From: Chrysomallon squamiferum
Taxonomy: Eukaryota; Mollusca; Gastropoda; Neomphalida; Peltospiridae
Length of the DNA stretch: 64,000 nt
Direction of reading: 5' to 3'
Assembly (NCBI GenBank): GCA_012295275.1
Contig: CM022668.1
Coordinates: 62,001 to 126,000, forward strand
Within the stretch, counting starts at the first letter, position 1; each line of letters begins with the position of its first letter. The notes beneath the pieces are model-generated. The model searched no databases. It saw only the letters and a list, made by a program, of their open reading frames with translations, and was not told the origin of the DNA. A program made the position numbers and the translations under genes. Below, one piece after another: positions 41,272 through 51,781 of this stretch.

Positions 41272-41746
41272 TTTTTTAATTTAATAACACATGTGAGCAT
41301 TAAACCATGATATCCCTGATAATAACAAATTATTTCCATACAGGAAACAACAACAACTACTACAACAATAATAATCACAGCTTCAATTTAATAACAAGAA
41401 TAACAATAAGAAAAAGCAGAATTATTAAGAACAGAAAAAATATTTGTTTCACGTGGTAAACACACTAAGACAGTAAGCTGCATCACTAGGTGGTCGTTCA
41501 AGTTTGTAGACATGGACACCCTCACAGTAGAAAACTTTTACTTTTACAGTTGAGTAACATTTGTTTATCTTGACAGCAATACATGCAGTGACTATTGCAT
41601 ACTGTCCAATTTTTCCCTCTTTTGGGATATCTAGATACAAAATTTAAAAATGCTGTTATATTTTTTGTTAAAAAAATGAAATTGAGTAATTAATTCTTTA
41701 TTACCTTTACTATGGTTCTATTATTTACTTAATTTAATTTATTAAT

Positions 41747-41785
<39 letters not shown>

Positions 41786-42240
41786 TTTTCATAGCAAACT
41801 ATTGTGTATTTTAAGTCAAGAGGATGAAATATAAGACAGACAGAGAGAGAGAGAGATAGAGATGGACAACAAAAAAGTGAAATAAATATCAGCACTCCAA
41901 ATGAAAAGCAACAATAAAGCAAAACCGTGTTATTCATTTCTTATTTCCTTCATCAATAAAAACATGTAACACATCATTTATTTTTCAATATCACTTACTT
42001 TGCTTATTTTTAATTTTTTTTAAATAATGCTATTTACCTTTAATCCACACTGGAAAATGTGTTCCACATTGTCGAGACTTAGCAGGTCTACTAAGAAGTG
42101 TAAAACCTTTTATTCCATAGTAAGTATCCACTGAGAGGTAAGCATCATTAAGAGGGTATTCAGTTCCATAGCGCCAGTTATTTTGTACTAGTCGTTTGCA
42201 TGTGTAAGTGAATGGTTTGTAAGTCTCACATGGATTTGCT

Positions 42241-42286
<46 letters not shown>

Positions 42287-43918
42287 GTTATTATACCATT
42301 TAATTTAATACTTATTGAATTAATTATGTGCAAATGGGCATATTGGCTTTCAATGGGTTAACCAACTGTAAGACGGAATATACAAATTACAGTTGCCAGA
42401 AAAAAAGTTAAAAGGTGTTAAGTAGTCAATTTCTTTAATGTAAATGTAAAATTAATGTAAAATTATTATAATATTGATGATTAATATTAATTCAACGAAA
42501 CAAACTGTTTCCTTTTAATTTACTTATTTATTTATTTATTTATTTCAGTTTTAAACAGTAATATACCACAAATAATTTCAAATGTACTATGTAGCACTCA
42601 TTAAATTTGATGTCTGCTTATTCAAAAATGAGAAAAGGTCCTTATATGGTTACAACAGTTTATCAAATATAATTTAAAAAAACACAGCTGTTAGAAACTT
42701 ATTTTTTATTTCATTTTTTATTTATTTATTTATTTTATTTTTTATTATATATATATCAAATAAGGATGTAAATAAAGAATATAAATAAATAGACTAAAAG
42801 ATTGACATATTGTGTCAATTCGTTAAGAGCCCGTTTCACTAATTCATCTTTAGCAGTAACAGCTGAAAATAAAATACGTCCTTAAAAATCCTTTTATTGA
42901 AGAAGAAGAAAAAAAAATAAAAAATACAACAACGTCGACGTACCTGCAGCACAAGAAATGATACAAGCTGAAAAGAAAAGGAAGTTATTACGTATGTGTA
43001 TCATTATAATGCTGAACGTTTATTACCGGTACTGCCATACTACGTCATCAAAAGATGTATTGTTAATGCCGGAAGTAATCCATTTATGTAATGTTTTACA
43101 GTCATTATTCCTCAGTGATTGTTTATTTTATTTATTTATTTATTTTATTTTATTTTAATTTTATTATCTATTTATTTATTTATTATTTTATCATCATCAT
43201 CATCATTATTATTTACGTCATCATTATTAGGTTATCACTGAAAATTATTTATTTAGTTAGTTATTTAGTTAATAATTTATTTATTATTTAATATAAATAT
43301 AGAAAAATATGGTTTACAGCTACGTATTACATTAACTTTGCCATTCATTAATGTTTTAATAAGCTAAAGGAAACAACTCGTATAGCGTTTGTTTTTGTTC
43401 CTTTACGCGTCATTCCTTAATGATGGACATTTTTCAAATAACTGACTCCATTGTGTTTACGTTTAATCAGATAATGTGAGCTGAGAATTTTATTGATGTA
43501 GAACAGAAATGTATTTTACGTTGGTACAGGATTAATAATAATTTTTTGCCTTCAACTAGATTTACAGTGGTACCTTAACTTACGTGTTTAATTCGTTCCA
43601 TGACCGAGCTCGTAACTCAAATGCGCTCGAATATCATACAATTTTCCCAATTGAAATATTAATCCGTTCCAGCCCACCAAAAACCATCCCAATTTTGGCA
43701 CGCAACTAATCAAAAGATTTGAAATTTCTAGTTTCTATGAATATCAATGGAAATAAGAAATGGTTAGAACATTTTAATAATGTAGTATTAATATAGCAAC
43801 ATCTATACTGAATCTTAAAATATACATCATCTATTTTTAAACTGCCAGCCTAATATTGGCCTTCAGCATTTTATAAAACTATTTTTATTATTTTACCTTT
43901 GTAATATGTATTTTATTA

Positions 43919-43965
<47 letters not shown>

Positions 43966-44656
43966 TCTTTTATTTATCTTTTTATTATTGTTTTATTATT
44001 TTTGGTTAATATTTCGATTTATTTATTTTTGTCCCTGCAATTGCTCTGTCGATGTAAAACTAACTGGGGATAGCTTCTGTTTGTTTTTAATTCGTATAAA
44101 CATAAAAGTTGGTCAGTAAAAATGCTTCAGAATATTGCTGTTTTAGAGAGCTCAATGGGAGAGAAACGAGGCCGTTTTTCAATACTGAGTTGCCTCCCTT
44201 GTCATATTCAAGACAGTTATCTGCTATGCATTGCCTAAAACTGGGTGGTCCACCTTTATCAGGTTCTGTCTTGGGTAACCCAACACTGGGTAAACATTCT
44301 TTCACAACTGGTATTATTTCCCTTGGAATATTAAAGATTGGGTAAGATATTTAAGTTACATTGTTTAACACTGGAGCATCTATCGAGTAATGTTAATTAT
44401 TTCAGTTTTATGTTAATATTAAAATATTTAATCTTTTTAACTGGAACAAAAGACAAAAACAAATTTGTTATATTTAAAGTGTCTTTATATATTAAATTAG
44501 TCAGAGAAAATATGTTTTATACAACCCAACACCTTTCAGGTACAGGCATAATTTGTTATGTAAAATAATAATAATAGAGAGAGCTATGATTAATATATTT
44601 CTACCAAATAACTGTACACCTTTCATTCCAAGTTTATAGGCAATTATTATCATTAC

Positions 44657-44693
<37 letters not shown>

Positions 44694-44860
44694 AAATAAA
44701 AATGATTTGGACAAAATACAGTAACAAATAATCAGCTAGAGTAACAGCTGTCTAAAAAATAAAAATAATAAAAAGTTTTAAACTTACAATGCACAAATGT
44801 TAGAAGTGAAGCCAGAAACACACTTTTGTGGATAAAAGGAGGAAAGAAAAACTTTGTCAT
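29997..44860 (-). CDS. Gene B: D8C/EGF-repeat single-pass membrane protein with long tail (1152 aa)
   Basis: Sixteen exons, 5' to 3' on the minus strand: 44860-44788, 42967-42944, 42238-42038, 41630-41466, 40896-40822, 39993-39880, 39676-39482, 38595-38431, 37772-37704, 37195-37082, 36355-36158, 35072-34908, 33897-33799, 33261-33148, 32029-31948, 31602-29997. Order: signal peptide (to about residue 32); three repeats of [D8C-like - linker - EGF] at 33-217, 218-398 and 399-590; membrane helix (about 598-617); cytoplasmic tail (618-1152). All internal phases are 1 until the membrane exon (phase 2), exactly as in gene A. The model is 3459 nt, open throughout. The tail holds a basic segment, an 18-Glu run and repeated CxC/CxxH motifs. 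The gene lies tail to tail with gene A. The vertebrate D8C proteins I recall have far shorter or no cytoplasmic tails. Function not known; surface recognition is inference. Confidence 0.82.
31948..32029 (-). CDS. Gene B exon 15: membrane helix
   Basis: 82 nt, phase 1 in and 2 out, donor GTAAGT. EEKSTK followed by [20 protein letters not shown] and FW. A (TTA)n run sits directly upstream of the acceptor. Confidence 0.85.
32034..32094. repeat. (AAT)n microsatellite at a splice acceptor
   Basis: About 60 bp; on the gene B strand it is (TTA)n ending within 5 nt of the acceptor of the membrane exon. Confidence 0.92.
32233..33108. mobile_element. Non-autonomous TIR element with TA flanks (pogo-like candidate)
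   Basis: The ends CCGTATATACTTGTGTACAA and, inverted at 33089-33108, CCGTATATACTTGTGTATAA match almost perfectly. TA flanks both (32231-32232 and 33109-33110). Sub-terminal GTATAAGTCGA repeats occur inside both ends (about 32266, 32325, 33037). The 876-bp interior shows no transposase frame, so it is a MITE-like passenger in a gene B intron. Superfamily assignment is tentative. Confidence 0.75.
33148..33261 (-). CDS. Gene B exon 14: EGF domain 3
   Basis: 114 nt. [20 protein letters not shown], then [16 protein letters not shown]. Shares TFxCQC with the membrane-proximal EGF of gene A, so the two are probably orthologous positions. Donor GTATTT. Confidence 0.9.
33422..33488. repeat. (CA)n microsatellite
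   Basis: Interrupted CA run of about 60 bp in the intron between gene B exons 13 and 14. Confidence 0.85.
33799..33897 (-). CDS. Gene B exon 13: five-Cys linker 3
   Basis: 99 nt. [20 protein letters not shown], then [11 protein letters not shown]; same five-Cys pattern as gene A linker 1. Confidence 0.8.
33900..34907. other. Gene B intron 12
   Basis: A/T-rich. CAGTGGCATATCTAAGG at 34007 looks like a transposon end, but its partner was not found. No additional exon. Confidence 0.4.
34908..35072 (-). CDS. Gene B exon 12: D8C repeat 3, second half
   Basis: 165 nt. [20 protein letters not shown], then [20 protein letters not shown] and SFCLG; four Cys. Confidence 0.88.
35073..36157. other. Gene B intron 11
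   Basis: A/T-rich with a GGGCCTGTATTTAAGGCTTG-type patch at about 35580 that may be repeat-derived. No exon recognised. Confidence 0.4.
36158..36355 (-). CDS. Gene B exon 11: D8C repeat 3, first half
   Basis: 198 nt. [20 protein letters not shown], then [18 protein letters not shown] and [12 protein letters not shown] (TTA)n run abuts the acceptor. Confidence 0.88.
36360..36580. repeat. (AAT)n-rich triplet region at a splice acceptor
   Basis: AAT, CAA and AAG triplets; on the gene B strand (TTA)n ends 5 nt from the acceptor of exon 11. Confidence 0.9.
36880..36942. repeat. (GT)n microsatellite
   Basis: Perfect GT run of about 62 bp just downstream (gene B sense) of the EGF2 exon donor. Confidence 0.93.
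37082..37195 (-). CDS. Gene B exon 10: EGF domain 2
   Basis: 114 nt. [20 protein letters not shown], then [15 protein letters not shown]. Very close to EGF1 of the same gene, consistent with a recent internal duplication of one D8C-linker-EGF unit. Confidence 0.92.
37337..37379. repeat. (GT)n microsatellite
   Basis: GT run with one AT interruption, upstream of the EGF2 exon in gene B sense. Confidence 0.9.
37704..37772 (-). CDS. Gene B exon 9: three-Cys linker 2
   Basis: 69 nt, the shortest linker. [20 protein letters not shown] then KS (C-x-C-x8-C). NET and NCS are sequons. Confidence 0.75.
38431..38595 (-). CDS. Gene B exon 8: D8C repeat 2, second half
   Basis: 165 nt. [20 protein letters not shown], then [20 protein letters not shown] and AYCLG; four Cys. 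Confidence 0.88.
38750..39450. repeat. Degenerate GTAATA/GTAGTA repeat block
   Basis: About 700 bp of GTAATAGTAGTA-type sequence in gene B intron 7, with longer-range units such as AATAGTACNTGTAATAGTAG. The Tyr-rich frames are artefacts. Confidence 0.85.
39482..39676 (-). CDS. Gene B exon 7: D8C repeat 2, first half
   Basis: 195 nt. [20 protein letters not shown], then [18 protein letters not shown] and [11 protein letters not shown]. Confidence 0.88.
39880..39993 (-). CDS. Gene B exon 6: EGF domain 1
   Basis: 114 nt. [20 protein letters not shown], then [15 protein letters not shown]; six Cys, canonical EGF. Confidence 0.92.
40030..40815. other. Gene B intron 5
   Basis: A/T-rich with repeated ATTTTAAATTGATA-like phrases at 40070-40250 and poly-T (40318-40344). 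No exon recognised. Confidence 0.45.
40822..40896 (-). CDS. Gene B exon 5: three-Cys linker 1
   Basis: 75 nt. [20 protein letters not shown] then TYCQN (C-x-C-x8-C). NFT and NKT are glycosylation sequons. Confidence 0.75.
41466..41630 (-). CDS. Gene B exon 4: D8C repeat 1, second half
   Basis: 165 nt. [20 protein letters not shown], then [20 protein letters not shown] and AAYCLS; four Cys. Donor GTGTGT is weaker than at its paralogues. Confidence 0.85.
41745..41787. repeat. (ATTT)n repeat
   Basis: About eleven ATTT units in gene B intron 3. Confidence 0.9.
42038..42238 (-). CDS. Gene B exon 3: D8C repeat 1, first half
   Basis: 201 nt. [20 protein letters not shown], then [15 protein letters not shown] and [12 protein letters not shown]. 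Closest in sequence to gene A exon 2 (WRYG/WRYR, YGIxG). A (TTA)n run abuts the acceptor. Confidence 0.87.
42241..42287. repeat. (ATA)n microsatellite at a splice acceptor
   Basis: On the gene B strand this is a (TTA)n run that merges with the TTAATAG acceptor of exon 3. Confidence 0.9.
42290..42940. other. Gene B intron 2
   Basis: A/T-rich with ATTT runs (42520-42545, 42718-42745). No exon or transposon end recognised. Confidence 0.45.
42944..42967 (-). CDS. Gene B exon 2: 24-nt microexon
   Basis: Flanked by a strong acceptor (TTCCTTTTCTTTTCAG) and a strong donor (CAG|GTACGT). It is 24 nt in phase 1, so it can be included or skipped in frame. Included, it gives SCIISCAAANPC, which lengthens the signal peptide and creates a good signal-peptidase site (CAA-A). 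Confidence 0.55.
43565..43695. mobile_element. Tigger/pogo-like element, copy 3 (one end only)
   Basis: CAGTGGTACCTTAACTTACG followed by the GTTTAATTCGTTCCATGACC and GAGCTCGTAACTCAAATGCG blocks, as at the start of copies 1 and 2. Similarity stops at about 43695 and no opposite end is seen, so the insertion is truncated. Confidence 0.72.
44087..44340 (-). other. Unexplained open block, possible dispersed repeat
   Basis: A minus frame of about 85 codons with mixed composition ([20 protein letters not shown], then [16 protein letters not shown]) inside gene B intron 1. It lacks a recognised family. It contains AAGGGAGGCAACTC, a variant of the mollusc AAGGGAGATAACT motif, which points to repetitive DNA rather than an exon. 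Confidence 0.3.
44788..44860 (-). CDS. Gene B exon 1: signal peptide
   Basis: [20 protein letters not shown] then TFVH, donor GTAAGT in phase 1. The end (FVH) parallels the gene A signal peptide (YVH). A hydrophobic core follows a basic N-terminus. Confidence 0.68.
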
Positions 44861-46078
44861 ATTTGAAATTATACATCATAAATAAAAGAGAAATGAATTA
44901 AATATATCTTTAGACCAACTTTCACAAAAACTAAAAATATTTAGTTATACACTTTATTATTTGTAAAAATGAATCATCAGATTACTCTTAAAATCAAATG
45001 TTTTTTAATTTATATTACTTTTTATTCATTTATTTATTTTACTGTATTTATTATATTTATTTATTATAAATATCATTTAATTTTCTTCAAATATCATTCA
45101 AATAAATAAGCATAATAATACAAATCAGAATATAAGAATTTTATTACTGTAATAACAGGTTTAAAAATACATTTTTGCTTACATCTTTATTTTAAATGTA
45201 TCCTTTATCTTTTACACAATCCTCTTATTTATTATATAAAAAAGAAAAAAGACAAAGAAAAGAAAATAATAAGAGAAAAAAATTGTAATATATGATATCC
45301 TGAAAACCAATAATATAGGGCCAAGCAATAAACAGCAAAGCAAATGTGTATAACGGTTTCAATATAGTCACACAAACTCTATTTAAAAAATGGGTGGGAA
45401 CAAAAAAAAAAATTTAATTATAGAATTTTAGTACTAAAGAGCATATTTATAAGTTTGTTGACAGTTAACATTATGTACTTTTCTAAACAAAGGCCAAATT
45501 TTAAACTCTTATGACAATTTTCAGAAAACAATTATTAATGCCTTTTCTGTTCACTTCAGAAATTAAATCACTAAACTTTTCATATTTCATTTTCATTTCA
45601 GATTACTTAATTTTTAACTAAGGTGTTTACTATCTATTTTATAATGACAAAAAGTATTTCATCTTTGTCAAAGAAAAAAAAACTGAGTAAAAAAATTAAA
45701 ATAAAAACTGTTAACATTCATTAATTAATAATGTAGCAAAGATTTTACAAGGAAAGTCACAGCTGAATGTAGAAAAAATAAAATGTATGGCCTTTGTTTT
45801 AGGGCAGCAGAGTTTCAGGAGGAAAAAACAATAAAAAAGCAAGCAATGAATATAAATATATACGTTAGATTCATCATCTGCATATAAGACTATCTGAATA
45901 AATCTTGACCACTGTACATATTTACAAAGCATGTGTACACTCACTGTAATACTTTATGTATGTGCAAGGACAAGGAGTTTTATTTTTTATACTTTATTAA
46001 ATTAGTGAATGCTTTTGATAGGTAGGTGGACATAACAGGGTTTTTTATTATTATTATTATATTCATGTATTTGGGTAT

Positions 46079-46080
<2 letters not shown>

Positions 46081-46134
<54 letters not shown>

Positions 46135-46149
46135 GTTTATGTGTATATA

Positions 46150-46196
<47 letters not shown>
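46081..46196. repeat. (TC)n and (GT)n microsatellites
   Basis: TC run 46081-46130 and GT run 46153-46196, separated by an ATATGTTTATG spacer. Confidence 0.93.
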
Positions 46197-46563
46197 TCAC
46201 TGCAATTTTGATACATTTATCTTTGTGACATATCTAAGGATGCAAGTATTGTATCTTACATAACAATTATTTTTATATAATTAATAAAACAAACTGAAAT
46301 TAAAAACACATTTTGTGTGTATGTGATGTGTGTGTGTGTGTGTGTGTGTGTAGTTAGGTTAGTGTATGCATGTTTTAATATTCAGTCAAGAAATACATAT
46401 ACTTTGTTCATGTTTCCAAACAGGGCTATATGTATACATATATATATATATATATATATATAAAACAGATGTACATATATCCATTTAAATGTCTGTTTGT
46501 TTACATTTTTGACTGTGTACATAATACACAATACTTTCACTTTACATAAATGTGTACATCAGC

Positions 46564-46566
<3 letters not shown>

Positions 46567-46614
<48 letters not shown>
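46567..46614. repeat. (GT)n microsatellite
   Basis: Perfect GT run of about 48 bp. Confidence 0.93.
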
Positions 46615-46616
<2 letters not shown>

Positions 46617-46924
46617 ACATTATAAGGTAATAACAATGAGTGTAGTACATGTAAACATAGAAAGGTATAAAATCAGAGTGAATCTTCACCCAACTGTACA
46701 CAACATTGAAAGGTAGCAAAAATAACTCTGTATTTCACACATATACAATTTATACAAGTTTTTATCTACAATTTTCTAATCATGTTAACATTTGTTAATT
46801 TTCCATTTATATACCATTTTCCATACAAACATTGTGAGATTGGGAAAATTTCATTTTTCTTGGCAATAGGTCTGAATTTCAAAAATCCAAGAACATTATT
46901 TTAAAAAGTAATATTAATAAAAAC

Positions 46925-46930
<6 letters not shown>

Positions 46931-46970
<40 letters not shown>
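46931..46970. repeat. Poly-A tract, 40 nt
   Basis: A homopolymer of 40 A on the plus strand. It could be the tail of a retroposed copy, but no flanking duplication was recognised. Confidence 0.9.
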
Positions 46971-46974
<4 letters not shown>

Positions 46975-48465
46975 ATTACATTGATGGATGAAAATTATAT
47001 TACATTAATGGGTCATAATTATTCTGTGATTAACAGAAGAAAAAATAGAAATAATTGTTAAATGGATGAGACTGAAAACAGAACAGTGTTTTAAATGTGT
47101 CCAAAACAAAAATAATAATAAAGTATAAAGTAAATTCTTACTAGGATGATTAGAGGATGGGGAGGAACTTTTAAAATTTAAACTATTAATATATGTATTA
47201 ACTGAAATATTCTCTTTAAAAACATGAGAGATGACATGCATTAAAAATGAGACATGTACTGACAAATAATTCTTTAAGTTTAAAATGTAATGAAAAGACA
47301 TGCTGATTTTTGGGGAGGATATTAGATAAACAAATATCTGACAAGCATCCTACAAACTCAACACAGAAACACCCACCCCCAAAAAGAAGTACAAAATTAA
47401 AAGTTAACAAAACATTTCAATATGTTTAAATTTATTGAATTTTCTTTTTAAATAGCATTCTGAACCCTCTGATTTCAAGCTAACAACATTTATTACTTAT
47501 ATAAATTAAAACTTTAAATTTTGTTGTTCGTTTTGAAATTTTATACAAAAATTATTAATAATATAAAATAAAATTAAAAAATTAAAAAAATGACTCAAAT
47601 GCAAATCACAATCACTATCTGAGAAAAAAAAATTCAATATATATAAACATAATATTGCCCCAAAGGTTCAAATTGAGGATTCATCCATTTACATCAAAAT
47701 ATTAATATAGTTTTGTTATTTCTTGAATATGTAAAAATTAGTTATTTGAAGATGATGAACAAAAATTTTGATAATACAGGCATCTTTAATTCAGTATGAA
47801 CTTTATTAAGAACAGCTACTAAAATGTATAACTGTGAATTAACAGCAATAAAGATTTTTTTTTTTTTTAAATTTAAAAAAAAAGTAACACTTTTTCAGAA
47901 ACAAAAAATAAAAAGATGCCAAATGAAAAAAAAATTAAAAGGAAAATAAAATAGGAAATTTATCCAAAAATGTTTTTTTTTTTTTTTTCTACCTTTATGA
48001 TCCAGTATTCATGTGTGCATGGATTAGTTTACACATTTTGGTGTGCATACATAAATGCCTATGTACTTTTGAAATCATGAATATTTATTTTTAATATAAA
48101 ATTATTAAAAACATTGTGATAAAAAAATAGCATACTGTTCTTGAACACAACATAAAAAAAATAATGATAATAAAAAAAATAAAATTTTTAGAAATGATAC
48201 ATTTAATGTTGTAAGTAAACATAAAAATGGTATTAAGCAATTACATTTGGAAACAAACAAATTAACAAATCTTAATAAAGATGATTAGTTGAGTTTCTTT
48301 CCTAAATTACCTTGTTGACCACTATTTAAACAATTCACTTATTATGAATGCAATCTAGTTTTAATCAGAAGGAAATGGAGGAAAATGTTTTACTCCACAA
48401 CTAACCATTAAATGTAGGATGTTAATCAACATAATTGTACCTGCCTAAGATCTTACTGGTTTAGT

Positions 48466-48467
<2 letters not shown>

Positions 48468-48516
<49 letters not shown>
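48468..48516. repeat. (ATT)n microsatellite
   Basis: Perfect ATT run of about 48 bp. Confidence 0.93.
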
Positions 48517-48518
<2 letters not shown>

Positions 48519-51500
48519 AACACTGTAATCCTCACATAAAACAGCAGTACATACACAAGTTAAGGCACACTTAATTCTTACAACATTTAATCAATTGTAT
48601 TTCAGTGCAGCACATTTCATAAAATTAATAATATCAGTAGTCTTTGCAATTAATTATCAATTCAGCTTGGGAAAGCAGATTCTGTCATATGTCAATGATT
48701 ATCAACAAAAAATTATAATAACAATGACAATAAATTATAATAATACCAATAAACAAATTTGTCAATAAATAAATAAATAAAAATTTTCAAAAATTAAAAT
48801 ATTGTGAAATAGATTATTCACAAAATGAAAATTAAAAAGCAAAACAGATTTTATTTTTTATTAATATTATTAAATTTAATAAATATGATTTTCTAATTTT
48901 GTATTTTCTAATTATTTTTATTTTTTAATTTAAAAAAAAGATAAAAAAACAAAAATAAATTTTCATCCTCATTCCATTCCAAAAAACCCAAAGAAGCCAA
49001 CAAATTAGATTTTAAAAATAATTAAAATTTAATCAAAGAAATTGTTCATCTAAACATAAGTTATCATTCTTAATTTATAAATTTCAAAAATCTTGGGGGA
49101 CAAGAAAAAGAAAGAAAAAAGAATTAAATATTCATATTCTTCCAAAGCTTAGCACTTTTCATCTACGCTTTATTCAATATACATATTTATATATCTATAT
49201 ATAGAGAGAGATATAGATATATAATATTCCTATTCATTTATATATTTATATAATCATTATATATATAAACTGATATTTGCTTCTGTAACAAATGTAACAA
49301 CTGTAACAAAATTAGTAGCTGCCAAAGAATTCTTAACAGTGTGAAAAATAATACATTTCTCCCTTTTTTAAATATCTAGCCAATTATCTAGTTATGTACT
49401 GTAAAACAAGTGCTATGTTTGATTCAACTTACTAAAATACTAAGTTATCAGAAGCTAAACTATTATCTTTAATAATAGTGATGAATATAAATTCTTTAAT
49501 GATTCTAGCAGTTTTGTTCCTTTAATGTTTTCATATATACACTTATACTTTTTTCTTTCTTAGAACATCAAATTAATTTCAGAAATCAGCACACTTTTAA
49601 TACACATGTATAAGTAATCCAGTTTCCTGTCATGATACTAAACATTTCTTTGACATTTCAACAAAAACTTAAACTACTAAAGAACCCTGATTACATTTTA
49701 TTCAGTCAGCTGTTGTAGAAAGAAAATGTTACCCAAATCTTGATATCAAATTATGTTTAATTTCATGAAATCTATTTGCCTTTAAAATGAAATTTATGAA
49801 TTTATTAAATGAAGACTAATTTAAATCACTGAATAAAATATGTGAAGGTTCTAAAATAATTTATTTTTTTTCTTAGTATGAGATGGTGTTCTCTTATCCT
49901 TTGTTTTTTCTCTGACAGCAAATTAAAATCAATATAAATTATATGTTAATATTATTATCAAATCTGCAGCAGCAATTAAATATATTTAGTATCAAAATAT
50001 TTTTTTAGCAATTTATAAAAATGAAGAAAATTTTAAATATTAAAGATATATTGAATAAAATTTATTATAAAAAGAATCCTATGGATCTGTTTTTCACCTT
50101 CAAGGCAAAATTTAATTCCCACTTCAGTAATTGTTTATTTTTTTCTTAATATTTTATTTTACATTTTAAATTGATTTTTGTTTTATTTTTTCATATCTTA
50201 TTTATTTTTTTTTTTTTTTAATATTTATCTTTTATTTTTTAAACATATGTAGTATGTAAATTCCTATCATAAAATCACTGACTTATTACATATGAATATA
50301 TAAAATACTGTGTGCCATTCATCAAATAATAATTTTTTAATTTTCTTTTTCTTTAAATTCATGGAAACATACAAAATTTTGACACATAACGAAAATAAAA
50401 AGATCAAAATTTTCGTAGTGTTACCATGATCCAACAATAAAGAACAATCTAAATCTCAGCATTATAACCACAGAAACAAAAGCAGACTGGCAGCATGTCA
50501 GAATTATAATACTGTAACCATAGGAACACATCTGATTGATATCTGACAATAACTTCAATTTCAGAATGGCAACATATCACATAACATTTATTTTTATTTC
50601 ACTTTTTAAAAATCAGTTTTGAAATGAATCTCAACTGACAACGCATTAAACAAACAACTAACTGTTACTTTTCAACAGGAAAACATGAAAGAGTATCTTG
50701 ATTAAGGTATATGGACCCCTATAATATATACCTAATTTCAGAACAATTATTATATATACTGTTAAGTGGATTAATTTGTTTGTTTCATTTGATTGATAAC
50801 GCTATACTTTAGGGAAGTGAATTTATTCAAATCGATTTATTACAATATTAAGGCCAGATAAACAACGTTCCAGCATTTTGATCATTAAACTTTGCTTTTT
50901 TAATTATTTCACTTCACATTAAGCTGTACTGAACTTAATTATTGACTGCCTACGGAAAGAGTTCATTTTATATTATTCTTGATTTCTTTTATTTTTTATT
51001 TATTTACACACAAACACACATATATACATATACACTAAACTATTTTCTATCCTTTCATAACTAAATATTTCACTTTAAAAATGATTATCTATCCTGATCG
51101 TAACCTCTTCAGAGAGCATGTAAATTTTTCAAACAAATCAGTTAACAGAAGAAAAAAAATTTGTTACTAACAAAGAAAAATTATTATTATTAATAAAATT
51201 TAAGCATATTCTCCTTACCATTCTAAAATTTCCCCATGCAAAAAACAAAAAAAAAACAAAGAAGGAATACAAAAAAAAAAATTAATAGGGAAAAAAATGT
51301 AAGAAAATGACACAAAGTTATTAATTTAACAAGTGGTGAGTGAAATCACGGTACTAAGTCATGTGATCTATCACAACCAATGAGAACACACACTGAGGTA
51401 TTGAGCAGGCCATTTTGTTTTTGTAGACGTAAGTAAATTCCTCCAGTACTCTAAGAACACCACCTTACTGCACAAAGAAAAAGGATATGACTGGTTAGGG

Positions 51501-51637
51501 GATGAAACCACAGCAGTTGAAAAAAGATATTGAAAAAAATTATCTTCATCCAAGTCACAAGACATTCACACAGTTTTGTATTAAAATTTGCATAAAACAA
51601 ACTTAAAAAAAACAATCAAAGAATATTGACACTATCG

Positions 51638-51781
51638 CTATGAGGGTGTCTCTGTTGGGCTGTCCCTGTTGTTTTTGAGCACTGTGTACACATCGTCAAC
51701 ACGTGACAAACATTCAAACAGTGGCAGAAGTTCTAACAGCTCTTTATCCGACATGTCATCAAACCATGATGACACTGGCAC
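51638..51781 (-). CDS. CTDSPL: CTDSPL-like exon 8 and stop
   Basis: 144 nt including [23 protein letters not shown], then [16 protein letters not shown] and a tail [10 protein letters not shown] that is a few residues longer than the vertebrate end. Confidence 0.96.
   Translation of the reverse strand: MPVSSWFDDMSDKELLELLPLFECLSRVDDVYTVLKNNRDSPTETPS

Larger units (their letters stand above)
42970..44785. other. Gene B intron 1
   Basis: A/T-rich with TTTA and TCA repeats (43130-43210), the Tigger end at 43565, a TTA/TTTA run (43915-43975), an unexplained open minus-strand block (44087-44340) and TTA repeats (44640-44690). Confidence 0.45.
44870..51637. other. Long A/T-rich stretch, possible phosphatase 3' UTR
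   Basis: About 6.8 kb with no coding signal. It holds (TC)n and (GT)n at 46081-46196, (TA)n at 46434-46461, (GT)n at 46567-46614, a 40-nt poly-A at 46931-46970 and (ATT)n at 48468-48516. From about 47.0 to 51.6 kb it is relatively free of long microsatellites and rich in ATTTA/TTTATT-like words on the gene strand. This would fit a long 3' UTR of the phosphatase gene that ends at 51638. The polyadenylation site could not be chosen. Confidence 0.35.
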
